The notes under the pieces: generated by a model
Told to the model about the DNA's origin: nothing
What the model saw: the letters and a program-made list of their open reading frames with translations, nothing else
Databases searched by the model: none
Assembly: GCF_000621865.1 (NCBI RefSeq)
Contig: NZ_KK211359.1
Coordinates: forward strand, 154,592-218,591
Origin: Pseudobutyrivibrio sp. MD2005
GTDB lineage: Bacteria; Bacillota; Clostridia; Lachnospirales; Lachnospiraceae
DNA length: 64,000 nt
Direction: 5' to 3'
Program-made: the position numbers and the translations under genes
Part shown: one piece after another, positions 8,004 to 16,884 of the stretch
How positions within the stretch are numbered: the first letter of the stretch is position 1
Layout of the letters: every line of letters begins with the position of its first letter

Positions 8004-8858
8004 ATGAAGAAAAAATTATCATTACTTTTATGCACCTTAGTACTTGCTCTTGGTGTTACATCTTGCGGTAAGGTTTCAGATGATGATGAAATCGCAGGAC
8101 GTACAGTTAAAGAATACCGTGCCGAAATCACAAGCTACATGGAAGCGTACGGCGATGTATTAGCTGGTGATAGTACTGAGCTTAAGACACAGTTGTCTGC
8201 AGAGCTTGCTGCATATTATCAAACAACTTTAGATGAATATGCAAAAGCTCAGGGAATGACAACAGATCAGCTTGTGGCTATGTTTGCAGATCAGTATTTA
8301 GCTAATGCTGGAACAATTGTGTTCCCTGAAGATAGCACAGTACTTTCTGATTTTACAGAAGAGTTCAAAAGTGTAGTTGATGAGGCTGGTGAGTATAAAG
8401 GTGTAGGAGAATGTAAGGTTGAAAAGTCTGGTAAGACAGTTACTTCAACACTTATAGGAGATTTCTCAAAGAGAGATCTTAAGATGACATTTGTTTATTC
8501 AACACTTGATACATCAGTGCCTACAGCAATGAATATTGAGCCTGTTTACACATTAGGCGAGACAATGCAGAAGGCAGCACTTAATACAGTAATGGGAATA
8601 CTTATTGTATTCTGTATGTTGATTATTATGTCCGGCGTTATTAAGTGCTTTGAGATTATTCCTAAGCTTCAGAATAAAGCTAAGGATAAGGCTGAGAAGG
8701 CTGAGGCTGCATCTGTTGCAACAGTAGCTCCTCAGGTAACAGCTACAAAAGAAACAGATGATTTACAGTTAGTTGCAGTTATAGCTGCTGCAATTGCTGC
8801 AAGTACGGGGGCTTCTACAGATTCGTTTGTAGTTCGTTCTATCAAGAAAAGACATTAA
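8004..8858 (+). CDS. OadG-family small subunit with N-terminal lipoprotein domain
   Basis: Likely membrane anchor or assembly subunit of the sodium-pumping decarboxylase. The N-terminus is a lipoprotein signal (lipobox LGVTSC, lipidated Cys 21). An extracytoplasmic domain of about 165 residues follows. One membrane helix at about residues 190-212 (TVMGILIVFCMLIIMSGVI) resembles the OadG / MmdD helix, and a charged Ala/Lys-rich cytoplasmic tail ends the protein. At 284 residues it is about three times the length of classical OadG (about 80-130). The extra exported domain is the odd part; its function is not evident. The gene lies between the carboxyltransferase and the biotin carrier, where a gamma or delta subunit is expected. 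Confidence 0.7.
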   Translation: MKKKLSLLLCTLVLALGVTSCGKVSDDDEIAGRTVKEYRAEITSYMEAYGDVLAGDSTELKTQLSAELAAYYQTTLDEYAKAQGMTTDQLVAMFADQYLANAGTIVFPEDSTVLSDFTEEFKSVVDEAGEYKGVGECKVEKSGKTVTSTLIGDFSKRDLKMTFVYSTLDTSVPTAMNIEPVYTLGETMQKAALNTVMGILIVFCMLIIMSGVIKCFEIIPKLQNKAKDKAEKAEAASVATVAPQVTATKETDDLQLVAVIAAAIAASTGASTDSFVVRSIKKRH

Positions 8859-8875
8859 TTTTTAGGAGGAATACC

Positions 8876-9232
8876 ATGAAAAACTATACAATTACTGTTA
8901 ACGGAACAGTTTATGATGTTACTGTAGAAGATAAAGGAGGTTCTGGCGTATCTCCAGTTACTCCAGCAGCTGCTCCTAAGGCAGCAGCTCCAGCACCAGC
9001 AGCAACAGGTTCTGCAGGTGGCGTTAAGATCGAAGCAGGTGCTGCAGGAAAGGTTGTAAAGATTGCAGCAAGTGCAGGCACAGCAGTTAAGAAGGGTGAT
9101 CCAGTAGTAGTACTTGAGGTTATGAAGATGGAAACACCTGTTGTTGCACCACAGGATGGTACTGTTGCATCTATCAACTGCAACGAAGGTCAGCAGGTTG
9201 ATGCTGGCGCATTACTTGCAACTATGAACTAA
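8876..9232 (+). CDS. Biotin carboxyl carrier protein of the decarboxylase
   Basis: A 118-residue carrier. A short N-terminal part is followed by an Ala/Pro linker (about 25-48) and a biotinyl domain with EVMKMETPV; Lys 84 is the biotinylation site. It shuttles carboxyl groups from the carboxyltransferase(s) to the membrane beta subunit. It resembles MmdC, GcdC and the 1.3S transcarboxylase subunit. As the only biotin domain in the operon, it must serve both carboxyltransferases present (inference). Confidence 0.92.
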   Translation: MKNYTITVNGTVYDVTVEDKGGSGVSPVTPAAAPKAAAPAPAATGSAGGVKIEAGAAGKVVKIAASAGTAVKKGDPVVVLEVMKMETPVVAPQDGTVASINCNEGQQVDAGALLATMN

Positions 9233-9246
9233 TAGGAGGAATTCAC

Positions 9247-10395
9247 ATGAGTTACGTTGGAGAGACATTGTTGAACCTCGCTCATCAGACTGCATTTTTC
9301 AATCTGACTTGGGGTAACTATGTCATGATAGCGGTTGCCTGTGTTTTCCTTTTCCTTGCAATTAAAAAGGGATACGAGCCATTACTTCTTTTGCCTATCG
9401 CATTTGGTATGTTGCTTGTTAACATTTATCCTGACATTATTGCATCGCCTGAGGAAACATCTAACGGTGTAGGCGGCTTGCTTTATTATTTCTACACTCT
9501 TGATGAGTGGTCAATTCTTCCTTCGCTTATTTTCATGGGCGTTGGAGCAATGACAGATTTCGGTCCACTTATTGCTAATCCAATAAGCTTTTGGCTTGGT
9601 GCGGCAGCACAGATTGGTATCTTTACAGCTTACCTTCTTGCAATCCTTTTAGGATTCTCAGATCAGGCAGCTGCTGCAGTATCAATTATCGGTGGTGCAG
9701 ATGGACCTACATCTATTTTCTTAGCTGGTAAGTTAGGACAGTCGGCACTTATGGGACCAATTGCCGTTGCGGCATACTCATATATGTCACTTGTACCTAT
9801 CATTCAGCCACCTATCATGAAGGCTCTTACTACAAAGGAAGAGCGTGCGATTAAGATGGCACAGCTTAGACCTGTATCAAAGCTTGAGAAGATTCTCTTC
9901 CCAATCGTTGTTACAATTATCGTTTGTTTGATTTTACCTACAACAGCTCCACTTGTTGGTATGCTTATGCTTGGTAACCTCTTTAAGGAGTCAGGCGTTG
10001 TTAATCAGCTTACAGAGACTGCATCAAATGCACTTATGTATATCGTAGTTATTTTACTTGGTACATCAGTTGGTGCATCTACATCTGCTGAAGCATTCCT
10101 TAACGCAGCAACACTTAAGATTGTAGTTCTTGGTCTTGTTGCATTCGTATTTGGTACAGCTGCAGGCGTTCTTTTCGGTAAAATTCTTTGCCATGCTACA
10201 CACGGCAAGATTAATCCACTTATTGGTTCGGCTGGTGTATCTGCCGTTCCTATGGCTGCTCGTGTATCTCAGAAGGTTGGTGCAGAAGAAGACCCTACAA
10301 ACTTCTTACTTATGCACGCTATGGGACCAAACGTTGCAGGTGTTATTGGTACAGCTGTAGCGGCCGGCGTATTTATGGCTATTTTTGGAGTCTAA
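9247..10395 (+). CDS. Sodium ion-translocating decarboxylase, beta subunit
   Basis: Integral membrane subunit that decarboxylates carboxybiotin and exports sodium ions (OadB / MmdB / GcdB family). It has 382 residues and many hydrophobic segments. The conserved GGADGPTSIFLA loop is at about 149-160, with D152 matching the aspartate essential for sodium transport in characterised OadB. NFLLMHAMGPNVAGVIGTAVAAG near the C-terminus is a family hallmark. Its presence argues that the operon is an ion pump and not only a soluble transcarboxylase. Confidence 0.93.
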   Translation: MSYVGETLLNLAHQTAFFNLTWGNYVMIAVACVFLFLAIKKGYEPLLLLPIAFGMLLVNIYPDIIASPEETSNGVGGLLYYFYTLDEWSILPSLIFMGVGAMTDFGPLIANPISFWLGAAAQIGIFTAYLLAILLGFSDQAAAAVSIIGGADGPTSIFLAGKLGQSALMGPIAVAAYSYMSLVPIIQPPIMKALTTKEERAIKMAQLRPVSKLEKILFPIVVTIIVCLILPTTAPLVGMLMLGNLFKESGVVNQLTETASNALMYIVVILLGTSVGASTSAEAFLNAATLKIVVLGLVAFVFGTAAGVLFGKILCHATHGKINPLIGSAGVSAVPMAARVSQKVGAEEDPTNFLLMHAMGPNVAGVIGTAVAAGVFMAIFGV

Positions 10396-10432
10396 GATAC
10401 GTTTAAACTTTAATTATTAGGAGGAAAATATA

Positions 10433-11851
10433 ATGGCAGATATTAGTCCAAAGCCAGTTAAGATTACAGAGACCGTGCTCCGTGATGCACATCAGTCTCT
10501 TATAGCAACACGTATGCCAACCTCTATGATGCTTCCTATCATCGATAAGATGGATCAGGTTGGATATAACGCAGTAGAATGCTGGGGCGGTGCTACATTC
10601 GATGCTTGCCTTAGATTCTTAAAGGAAGATCCATGGGAAAGACTTCGTAAGCTTCGTGATGGCTTCAAGAACACAAAGCTTCAGATGCTTTTCAGAGGTC
10701 AGAACATCTTAGGATACAGCCAGTATCCAGATGATGTTGTTGAATATTTCGTACAGAAGTCAATTGCAAATGGTATCGATATCATTCGTATTTTTGACTG
10801 TCTTAACGATATCAGAAACCTTGAGACTGCTGTTAAGGCTACTAACAAGGAAAACGGTCACGCACAGGTTGCGCTTTCATACACACTTGGCGAGGCTTAC
10901 ACACTTGATTATTGGAAGGATATTGCAAAGCGTATCGAAGATATGGGTGCTAACTCAATCTGTATCAAAGATATGGCTGGTTTGCTTGTTCCAGCTAAGG
11001 CTTACGAGCTTGTTTCAGCATTAAAGGAATCTACATCACTTCCTATCGAAATGCATACACACTACACATCAGGTGTAGCTTCAATGACATATATGAAGGC
11101 TGTTGAGGCTGGCGCAGATATCATCGACTGTGCTATGTCACCATTCGCACTTGGAACATCACAGCCTGCAACAGAAGTTATGGCAGCTGCATTTGATGGC
11201 ACACCATATGCAACAGGATTTGATCAGGAGCTTCTTTCTGAAATCGCTGATTACTTCCGTCCATACAGAGAAGAGTGCATCGAGAGTGGACTTATGTCTA
11301 CAAAGGTTCTTGGTGTTAACATCAATACTCTTCGTTATCAGGTACCAGGCGGTATGCTTTCTAACCTTATCAGCCAGTTAAAGGAGCAGGGTAAGGAAGA
11401 TAAGCTTCGTGAGGTTCTTGAGGAAGTACCTCGTGTTCGTAAGGACCTTGGTGAGCCACCACTTGTTACACCTTCATCACAGATTGTTGGTACACAGGCT
11501 GTATTTAACGTACTTATGGGTGAGAGATACAAGGTTGCTACAGAGCAGACAAAAGATATCTTACTTGGTAAGTATGGTCAGACAGTTAAGCCTTTCAATC
11601 CAGAGGTTGTAGATAAGGTTCTTGGTGCTGATAAGGATAAGGCTATTACATGCCGTCCAGCAGACTTAATCGAGCCAGGACTTCAGAAGTTCGAGGAAGA
11701 GTGTGCTAGATGGAAGCAGCAGGATGAGGATGTGTTATCATACGCATTATTCCCAAAGGTTGCTACAGAGTTCTTCGAGTATCGTGAGGCTCAGCAGACA
11801 AAGGTTGATCCTGCAAAAGCTGATAAGGAAAACAAGGCTTATCCAGTATAA
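10433..11851 (+). CDS. Oxaloacetate decarboxylase alpha-type carboxyltransferase (OadA / pyruvate carboxylase subunit B / 5S-like)
   Basis: Transfers a carboxyl group between oxaloacetate or pyruvate and biotin. The 472-residue protein contains the HMGL-like TIM barrel with ETVLRDAHQSLIATRM near the N-terminus, metal ligands H208 and H210 (MHTHYTSG) and the carbamylated lysine K179 (CIKDMAGL). The C-terminal part is the PycB conserved domain. It lacks the C-terminal biotinyl domain of classical OadA, so it depends on the separate carrier at 8876. The combination with a 12S-like subunit is that of a transcarboxylase (5S + 12S + 1.3S). It ends the operon just before a strong terminator. Confidence 0.9.
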   Translation: MADISPKPVKITETVLRDAHQSLIATRMPTSMMLPIIDKMDQVGYNAVECWGGATFDACLRFLKEDPWERLRKLRDGFKNTKLQMLFRGQNILGYSQYPDDVVEYFVQKSIANGIDIIRIFDCLNDIRNLETAVKATNKENGHAQVALSYTLGEAYTLDYWKDIAKRIEDMGANSICIKDMAGLLVPAKAYELVSALKESTSLPIEMHTHYTSGVASMTYMKAVEAGADIIDCAMSPFALGTSQPATEVMAAAFDGTPYATGFDQELLSEIADYFRPYREECIESGLMSTKVLGVNINTLRYQVPGGMLSNLISQLKEQGKEDKLREVLEEVPRVRKDLGEPPLVTPSSQIVGTQAVFNVLMGERYKVATEQTKDILLGKYGQTVKPFNPEVVDKVLGADKDKAITCRPADLIEPGLQKFEEECARWKQQDEDVLSYALFPKVATEFFEYREAQQTKVDPAKADKENKAYPV

Positions 11852-11866
11852 TTAACGCAAATTTTA

Positions 11867-11902
11867 AAGGCGATGCAAGATTTCTTGCATTGCCTTTTTT
11901 TA
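11867..11902 (+). terminator. Terminator of the decarboxylase operon
   Basis: A 13-bp stem with one mismatch (11867-11879 with 11884-11896) and a long T-run. The right arm contains the -35 of the next promoter. Confidence 0.9.
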
Positions 11903-11913
11903 TATAATATAAT
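11885..11913 (+). promoter_or_regulatory. Promoter of the RpiR-type regulator gene
   Basis: TTGCAT (11885-11890), 17 bases, TATAAT (11908-11913). The -35 lies inside the right arm of the preceding terminator. Confidence 0.6.
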
Positions 11914-11945
11914 TAAATCCCTATTAATTTTTTATGAGGTATTTT

Positions 11946-12860
11946 ATGGCTACAACCACAGATTTAATTTCAAAGATAAATGAGAAATACGGCAAGATGT
12001 CTAAAGGACAAAAGCTTTTGGCAAATTACATCATAGATAATTATGATAAAGCGGTTTTCTTAACTGCTGCTAAGCTTGGAGATATTCTTGGTGTGTCCGA
12101 ATCTACAGTTGTTAGATTTGCTTCTTTTATCGGATATAAGGGATATCCTGAGTTTCAGCAGGCTCTTGAGGAGATGGTAAGAACAAAGCTTAACACTTCT
12201 GATAGAATCGAAATCACAAATGGTGGTATCGAGCAAAATGGTGTGCTTCGTACCGTATTGTCTTCTGATGCTCTCAAAATCAAAAACACAATGGAAACTA
12301 TCGATGAGGCTGCATTTGAAAATGCCGTTGAAGCTATCGATAGTGCAAGAAGAATATATATAGTAGGAATTCGTACATGTTCGCCACTTGCGTCATTTTT
12401 ATCATTCTATCTTAATATGATATATGACAATGTGGTCAATCTGCAGACCAGCTCAACTTCAGAGCTATTTGAGCAGATGATTCATATTAATGAGCAAGAT
12501 TGCATTATTGGAATATCTTTCCCAAGATATTCTATGCGTACCCTCAAGGCACTTGAGTTTGCCAATAATCGAAGGGCCAATGTTATTACAATCACAGACT
12601 CAATTCATTCACCTATGAATCTATATAGCTCATGCAATCTTATTGCTGAAAGCGATATGCATTCTGTTGTAGATTCACTGGTTGCGCCTTTGTCTGTTAT
12701 TAATGCTCTTATTGTGGAGCTTTGTAATAGAAATCAATCTACAGTTGCTAACAACCTTGAGATGGTTGAAAATGTTTGGAATAATTATCAGTTCTATGAG
12801 AACGACGAAATAGATTTGGTGGATGATTCTATTAAAATGAATTATTCAGGAGATATGTAA
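11946..12860 (+). CDS. RpiR-family transcriptional regulator (HTH + SIS)
   Basis: A 304-residue regulator with an N-terminal helix-turn-helix of the RpiR type (ILGVSESTVVRFASFIGYKG, about residues 43-62). A SIS sugar-phosphate-binding domain follows (IYIVGIRTCSPLASFLSFYL; ISFPRYSMRTLKALEFA). Such proteins sense phosphosugars. ATG 11946 is chosen because TGAGG lies 6 bases upstream; an in-frame ATG at 11934 has no good site. It probably leads the transcript into the flavoprotein, cmk, ispH and rpsA genes, since only short gaps follow. The target genes are not evident. Confidence 0.88.
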   Translation: MATTTDLISKINEKYGKMSKGQKLLANYIIDNYDKAVFLTAAKLGDILGVSESTVVRFASFIGYKGYPEFQQALEEMVRTKLNTSDRIEITNGGIEQNGVLRTVLSSDALKIKNTMETIDEAAFENAVEAIDSARRIYIVGIRTCSPLASFLSFYLNMIYDNVVNLQTSSTSELFEQMIHINEQDCIIGISFPRYSMRTLKALEFANNRRANVITITDSIHSPMNLYSSCNLIAESDMHSVVDSLVAPLSVINALIVELCNRNQSTVANNLEMVENVWNNYQFYENDEIDLVDDSIKMNYSGDM

Positions 12861-12861
12861 T

Positions 12862-14091
12862 ATGAGTAAGGTTATAGTAGTTGGCGGCGGTGCTGCTGGA
12901 ATGATGGCGGCATATGGTGCTGGCTTATGTGGACATTCAGTCACACTGTTAGAAAAAAATGAAAAGCTTGGAAAGAAGATATATATTACCGGAAAGGGCA
13001 GATGTAATTTTACAAATGCTTGCTCGGAAGAAGATTTTCTTAAGAATGTTGTAAGCAACCCAAAGTTTTTGTTTAGCGCAATTTATACTTTCAATTCTGA
13101 TGCGATGATTGATTTTATTGAGGCCCATGGCACAGAAACAAAGGTAGAAAGAGGCAACCGCGCATTCCCTGCATCGGATCATGCTTCGGATATCACTAAG
13201 GCTCTGAAAAAAGCTCTTGATGAAGTAAATGTTGATGTTCGTCTTAACACTGAAGTGAAATGTGTTTTATTTGCTGATGATCAAGCTGTTGGAGTAGAAA
13301 TCGAAGGTGGCAAAGAGCTTAATTCAGATCATGTAATAATATGTACAGGCGGCTTATCTTATGCGACCACTGGCTCCACAGGAGATGGATTGAAGTGGGC
13401 TAAACAGATGGGACTTAATGTTACAAAGACTCGCCCAGCATTGGTGCCACTTAATGTAAAGGAAGCATATGTTCCAAAGATGCAGGGGCTTGCTCTAAAA
13501 AATGTTAAGCTTAGTATCAATTATGGCGGCAAAAAACTTTATGATGAGTTTGGTGAGATGCTGTTCACTCATTTTGGGGTCTCAGGGCCTCTTGTATTGT
13601 CTGCAAGCTCAATAATAGGAAGCTTTTTGGAAAAGACTGGTACGCTTGATGCTACAATCGATTTAAAACCAGCCTTATCTTACGACGAATTAGATGCTCG
13701 CATTCTTAGAGATTTCAATGACAATATGAACAAACGCTTAAGTTCTGTACTGCGCGGACTTTTACCATCATCAATGGTACCTGTATTTATAGAGATTATG
13801 GATTTTGATGATGATAGACAGATAAATTCAGTTACAAAAGAAGAAAGAGCTGAGCTTATTAAGCTTTTAAAAGCCTTCCCGTTCACGATTTCAGGTCTTC
13901 GTGAGTATAAGGAGGCAATCGTTACGCAAGGTGGAGTTTCTGTGAAAAATATTGACCCATCTACAATGAAATGTAAAAATATAAATGGATTATCTTTTGC
14001 TGGTGAGGTTCTTGATTTGGATGCCTTCACTGGAGGATTTAATTTGCAAATCGCCTGGGCTACAGGTTACCTAGCCGGGTTATCAATATAA
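12862..14091 (+). CDS. BaiN / HI0933-like FAD-dependent oxidoreductase
   Basis: A 409-residue flavoprotein. The N-terminal dinucleotide-binding motif is VIVVGGGAAGMMAAYGAG. Family signatures include GKGRCNFTNAC and, near the C-terminus, GLSFAGEVLDLDAFTGGFNLQIAWATG. Members are called NAD(P)/FAD-dependent oxidoreductase or BaiN; most have no proven substrate and the bile-acid role of one relative should not be transferred here. The start overlaps the end of the regulator gene region closely (one base between stop and ATG), with CAGGAG upstream. Confidence 0.88.
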   Translation: MSKVIVVGGGAAGMMAAYGAGLCGHSVTLLEKNEKLGKKIYITGKGRCNFTNACSEEDFLKNVVSNPKFLFSAIYTFNSDAMIDFIEAHGTETKVERGNRAFPASDHASDITKALKKALDEVNVDVRLNTEVKCVLFADDQAVGVEIEGGKELNSDHVIICTGGLSYATTGSTGDGLKWAKQMGLNVTKTRPALVPLNVKEAYVPKMQGLALKNVKLSINYGGKKLYDEFGEMLFTHFGVSGPLVLSASSIIGSFLEKTGTLDATIDLKPALSYDELDARILRDFNDNMNKRLSSVLRGLLPSSMVPVFIEIMDFDDDRQINSVTKEERAELIKLLKAFPFTISGLREYKEAIVTQGGVSVKNIDPSTMKCKNINGLSFAGEVLDLDAFTGGFNLQIAWATGYLAGLSI

Positions 14092-14112
14092 GATTTTGGA
14101 GGATATATTATT

Positions 14113-14772
14113 ATGGCAATGAATGTTGCAATCGACGGACCTGCAGGTGCAGGAAAATCTACAATAGCAAAGGCTGTTGCAGCAAAGAAAGGATATGTAT
14201 ATGTAGATACAGGTGCTATGTATAGAGCTATGGCCCTTTATTTTATTAGAGCAGGCATTTCTTCAGATGATGAGAAGAGTATTTCAGATTCTGTTGATGA
14301 TATCGTAGTATCTATTAAATATGAGAATGGTGCTCAGCATGTAATCCTTAATGATGAAGATGTTACTGGTCTTATCAGAACAGAGGAAGTAGGCAACATG
14401 GCAAGTGCCACATCTGTATATTCTGCAGTTCGTACAAAGCTTGTTGCATTACAGCAGGAGCTTGCAAAGACAACAGATGTCATTATGGATGGCAGAGATA
14501 TCGGTACAGTGGTTCTCCCTAATGCTGATGTAAAGGTATTCCTTACAGCATCTGTAGAATGTCGTGCCAAGAGACGTTTTGACGAGCTCAAGGCAAAGGG
14601 TGAAAATCCTGATTTTGACAAGATTGCAAAAGATATCGAAGAGAGAGATTATAGAGATTCTCATAGAGAAATCAGCCCACTTAAGCAGGCTGAGGATGCA
14701 ACTTTGGTAGACAGTTCAGATATGACAATCGATGAAGTTGTTAATGCAATTATTAGTTTATGTGATAAATAA
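14113..14772 (+). CDS. cmk: Cytidylate kinase
   Basis: Phosphorylates CMP and dCMP to the diphosphates. It has 219 residues, the P-loop GPAGAGKST near the N-terminus, the CMP-binding DTGAMYRAMALY segment and the MDGRDIGTVVLPNADVKVFL core. ATG 14113 follows GGAGG at 14098-14102. The cmk-ispH-rpsA order is common in Clostridia. Confidence 0.97.
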   Translation: MAMNVAIDGPAGAGKSTIAKAVAAKKGYVYVDTGAMYRAMALYFIRAGISSDDEKSISDSVDDIVVSIKYENGAQHVILNDEDVTGLIRTEEVGNMASATSVYSAVRTKLVALQQELAKTTDVIMDGRDIGTVVLPNADVKVFLTASVECRAKRRFDELKAKGENPDFDKIAKDIEERDYRDSHREISPLKQAEDATLVDSSDMTIDEVVNAIISLCDK

Positions 14773-14783
14773 AGGGTGGTTGT

Positions 14784-15629
14784 ATGGAAGTTATCTTAGC
14801 TGAATCAGCAGGTTTTTGCTTTGGAGTGCAAAGAGCGGTTGATGTTGTAAACAAACAAATTGAAGAGGGCGACGGTTTTCTTTATACATACGGGCCTATC
14901 ATTCACAATGAAGAAGTTGTTAAGGGTTTTGAAAGCCATGGCGTTCAGGTTATGGATGAAAATCGTATAGACGAATATGCACCAGGTACTGTAATCATTA
15001 GGTCACATGGAATTACTAAGGCTGTTGAGGATAAGCTTAACGCTCTAGGGCATAATGTGATTGATGCCACCTGTCCATTTGTAAAGAAAATCCATAGAGC
15101 TGTGGATGAACATTCTAAAAATGGAGAGTACATAGTAATAATAGGAAATCCTAATCATCCTGAGGTTCGCGGTATTGTTGGCTGGATTAATGGAGATAAT
15201 TACCAGGTAATTTCAGACGAGGAGAATGCCAAGGATTTCTCAGTAAACTCAGATACGACAATTTGTATTGTGTCACAAACTACTTTTAACCATAATAAAT
15301 TTCAAGAATTAGTTGAAATTATAAAGCAAAAAGGTTATCATATTATTGTTTTGAATACAATATGCGATGCGACTAATAAAAGACAGGTAGAGGCAGCGGA
15401 AATTGCCTCAAAAGTCGATGCAATGTTAGTAATTGGAAGTAAAAATTCTTCTAATACGCAGAAGTTGTATGAAATATGCAAAACAAAATGCAACAATACT
15501 TACTATATACAGACGGCTGATGACTGTAAGCCATCTGACCTTAGTTCCATTGAAAGTGTAGGTATTACCGCAGGGGCATCCACCCCAAACAATATTATTG
15601 AGGAGGTTCAAAAGAAATGTCAGAAATGA
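14784..15629 (+). CDS. ispH: 4-hydroxy-3-methylbut-2-enyl diphosphate reductase
   Basis: Last enzyme of the MEP isoprenoid pathway, an iron-sulfur reductase giving IPP and DMAPP. It has 281 residues. The three cluster cysteines are in AGFCFGVQRAV, DATCPFVKK and NTICDATNKRQ; the TNKRQ motif is the catalytic loop. The gene overlaps rpsA by 13 bases in another frame. In several Clostridia these two are one fused polypeptide; here they are separate but tightly coupled. Confidence 0.97.
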   Translation: MEVILAESAGFCFGVQRAVDVVNKQIEEGDGFLYTYGPIIHNEEVVKGFESHGVQVMDENRIDEYAPGTVIIRSHGITKAVEDKLNALGHNVIDATCPFVKKIHRAVDEHSKNGEYIVIIGNPNHPEVRGIVGWINGDNYQVISDEENAKDFSVNSDTTICIVSQTTFNHNKFQELVEIIKQKGYHIIVLNTICDATNKRQVEAAEIASKVDAMLVIGSKNSSNTQKLYEICKTKCNNTYYIQTADDCKPSDLSSIESVGITAGASTPNNIIEEVQKKCQK

Positions 15630-16735
15630 GTTTTGAACAAATGTTGGAGGAATCATTTAAAACTATACACAATGGAGAGGTAGTAGACGGTACTGTTATT
15701 AGCGTTAAGCCAGATGAAATCGTTTTAAATATCGGTTACAAGTCAGATGGTATCATTACACGTTCAGAGTACACAAATGAATCTAACATAGATCTTACTA
15801 CTGTTGTTAAAGTCGGCGATCCTCTTTCAGCTATCGTAATTAAGGTTAATGATGGCGAGGGTCAGGTTCTTCTTTCTTACAAGAGACTTGCTCAGGAAAA
15901 GGGCAATGAAAGACTTGCAGAAGCTTTTGAGAACGGTGAAGTTCTTACAGCTACTGTTGATAAGGTACTTAAGGGTGGCCTTACAGTAGTTGTTGATGAG
16001 GCTAGAGTATTTATTCCAGCTTCATTCGTATCAGATGTATACGAAAAGGATCTTGGTAAGTACCAGGGTCAGGAAATCAGCTTTGTTATCACTGAGTTTG
16101 ATCCAAAGCGTCGCAGAATTATTGGTAACAGAAAGACACTTCTTGTTGCTGATAGAGCAAAGGCTCAGGAAGAGCTTATGGCTAAGATTGCTGTTGGCCA
16201 GGAGTTTGAAGGAACAGTTAAGAATGTTAAGGATTTCGGTGCATTCATCGATTTAGGTGGTGCTGATGGACTTCTTCACATCTCTGAAATGAGCTGGGGC
16301 CGTGTTGAGAATCCTACAAAGACTCTTAACGTTGGTGACAAGATTAAGGTATTCGTTAAGGAAATTAAGGATGGCAAGATTGCACTTTCATGCAAGTTTG
16401 ATGATGCTAATCCTTGGAATGGTGCAGCTGATAAGTATGCAGTTGGTACAGTAGTTACAGGTAAGGTAGTTCGTATGAAAGACTTCGGTGCTTTCGTAGA
16501 GCTTGCTCCTGGTATCGATGCACTTCTTCACGTTTCACAGATCTCTAAGGATCGTATCGAGAAGCCTTCAGATGTTCTTACAATTGGTCAGGACGTTGAG
16601 GCTAAGGTTGTTGAGTTCAACGATGCAGATAAGAAGATTAGCCTTTCAATTAAGGCACTTCTTGAGCCAGAGACATCTGATGATGCTGATGTAGCTGATG
16701 TAAACATCGAAGAAGTAGCAGCTGAACAGGAATAG
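15617..16735 (+). CDS. rpsA: 30S ribosomal protein S1-like, four S1 domains
   Basis: RNA-binding protein of 372 residues with four S1 repeats: GTVISVKPDEIVLNIGYKS, then a diverged TATVDKVLKGGLTVVVDE, then GTVKNVKDFGAFIDLGGADG and GKVVRMKDFGAFVELAPG. Enteric S1 has six repeats; four is usual for low-GC Gram-positives. The start ATG 15617 follows GAGGAGG with a 10-base spacer inside ispH. The acidic tail is typical. It may assist translation initiation on structured mRNAs. Confidence 0.93.
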   Translation: MSEMSFEQMLEESFKTIHNGEVVDGTVISVKPDEIVLNIGYKSDGIITRSEYTNESNIDLTTVVKVGDPLSAIVIKVNDGEGQVLLSYKRLAQEKGNERLAEAFENGEVLTATVDKVLKGGLTVVVDEARVFIPASFVSDVYEKDLGKYQGQEISFVITEFDPKRRRIIGNRKTLLVADRAKAQEELMAKIAVGQEFEGTVKNVKDFGAFIDLGGADGLLHISEMSWGRVENPTKTLNVGDKIKVFVKEIKDGKIALSCKFDDANPWNGAADKYAVGTVVTGKVVRMKDFGAFVELAPGIDALLHVSQISKDRIEKPSDVLTIGQDVEAKVVEFNDADKKISLSIKALLEPETSDDADVADVNIEEVAAEQE

Positions 16736-16753
16736 TTCCATAAGATTTTTCAT

Positions 16754-16786
16754 AGCCCATGGCATTTGCTGTGGGCTTTTTCTTTT
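16754..16786 (+). terminator. Terminator after rpsA
   Basis: Stem AGCCCA (16754-16759) / TGGGCT (16772-16777) with extra inner pairing, followed by TTTTTCTTTTT. Confidence 0.85.
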
Positions 16787-16884
16787 TAATTCTTAGATTA
16801 GTAACAATAAATACACATTTGATTAGTATAATGTAGCCATTCAGAGAAACTGTGGATTATTTTCTAAGGATAGGAGTAGAGTAT

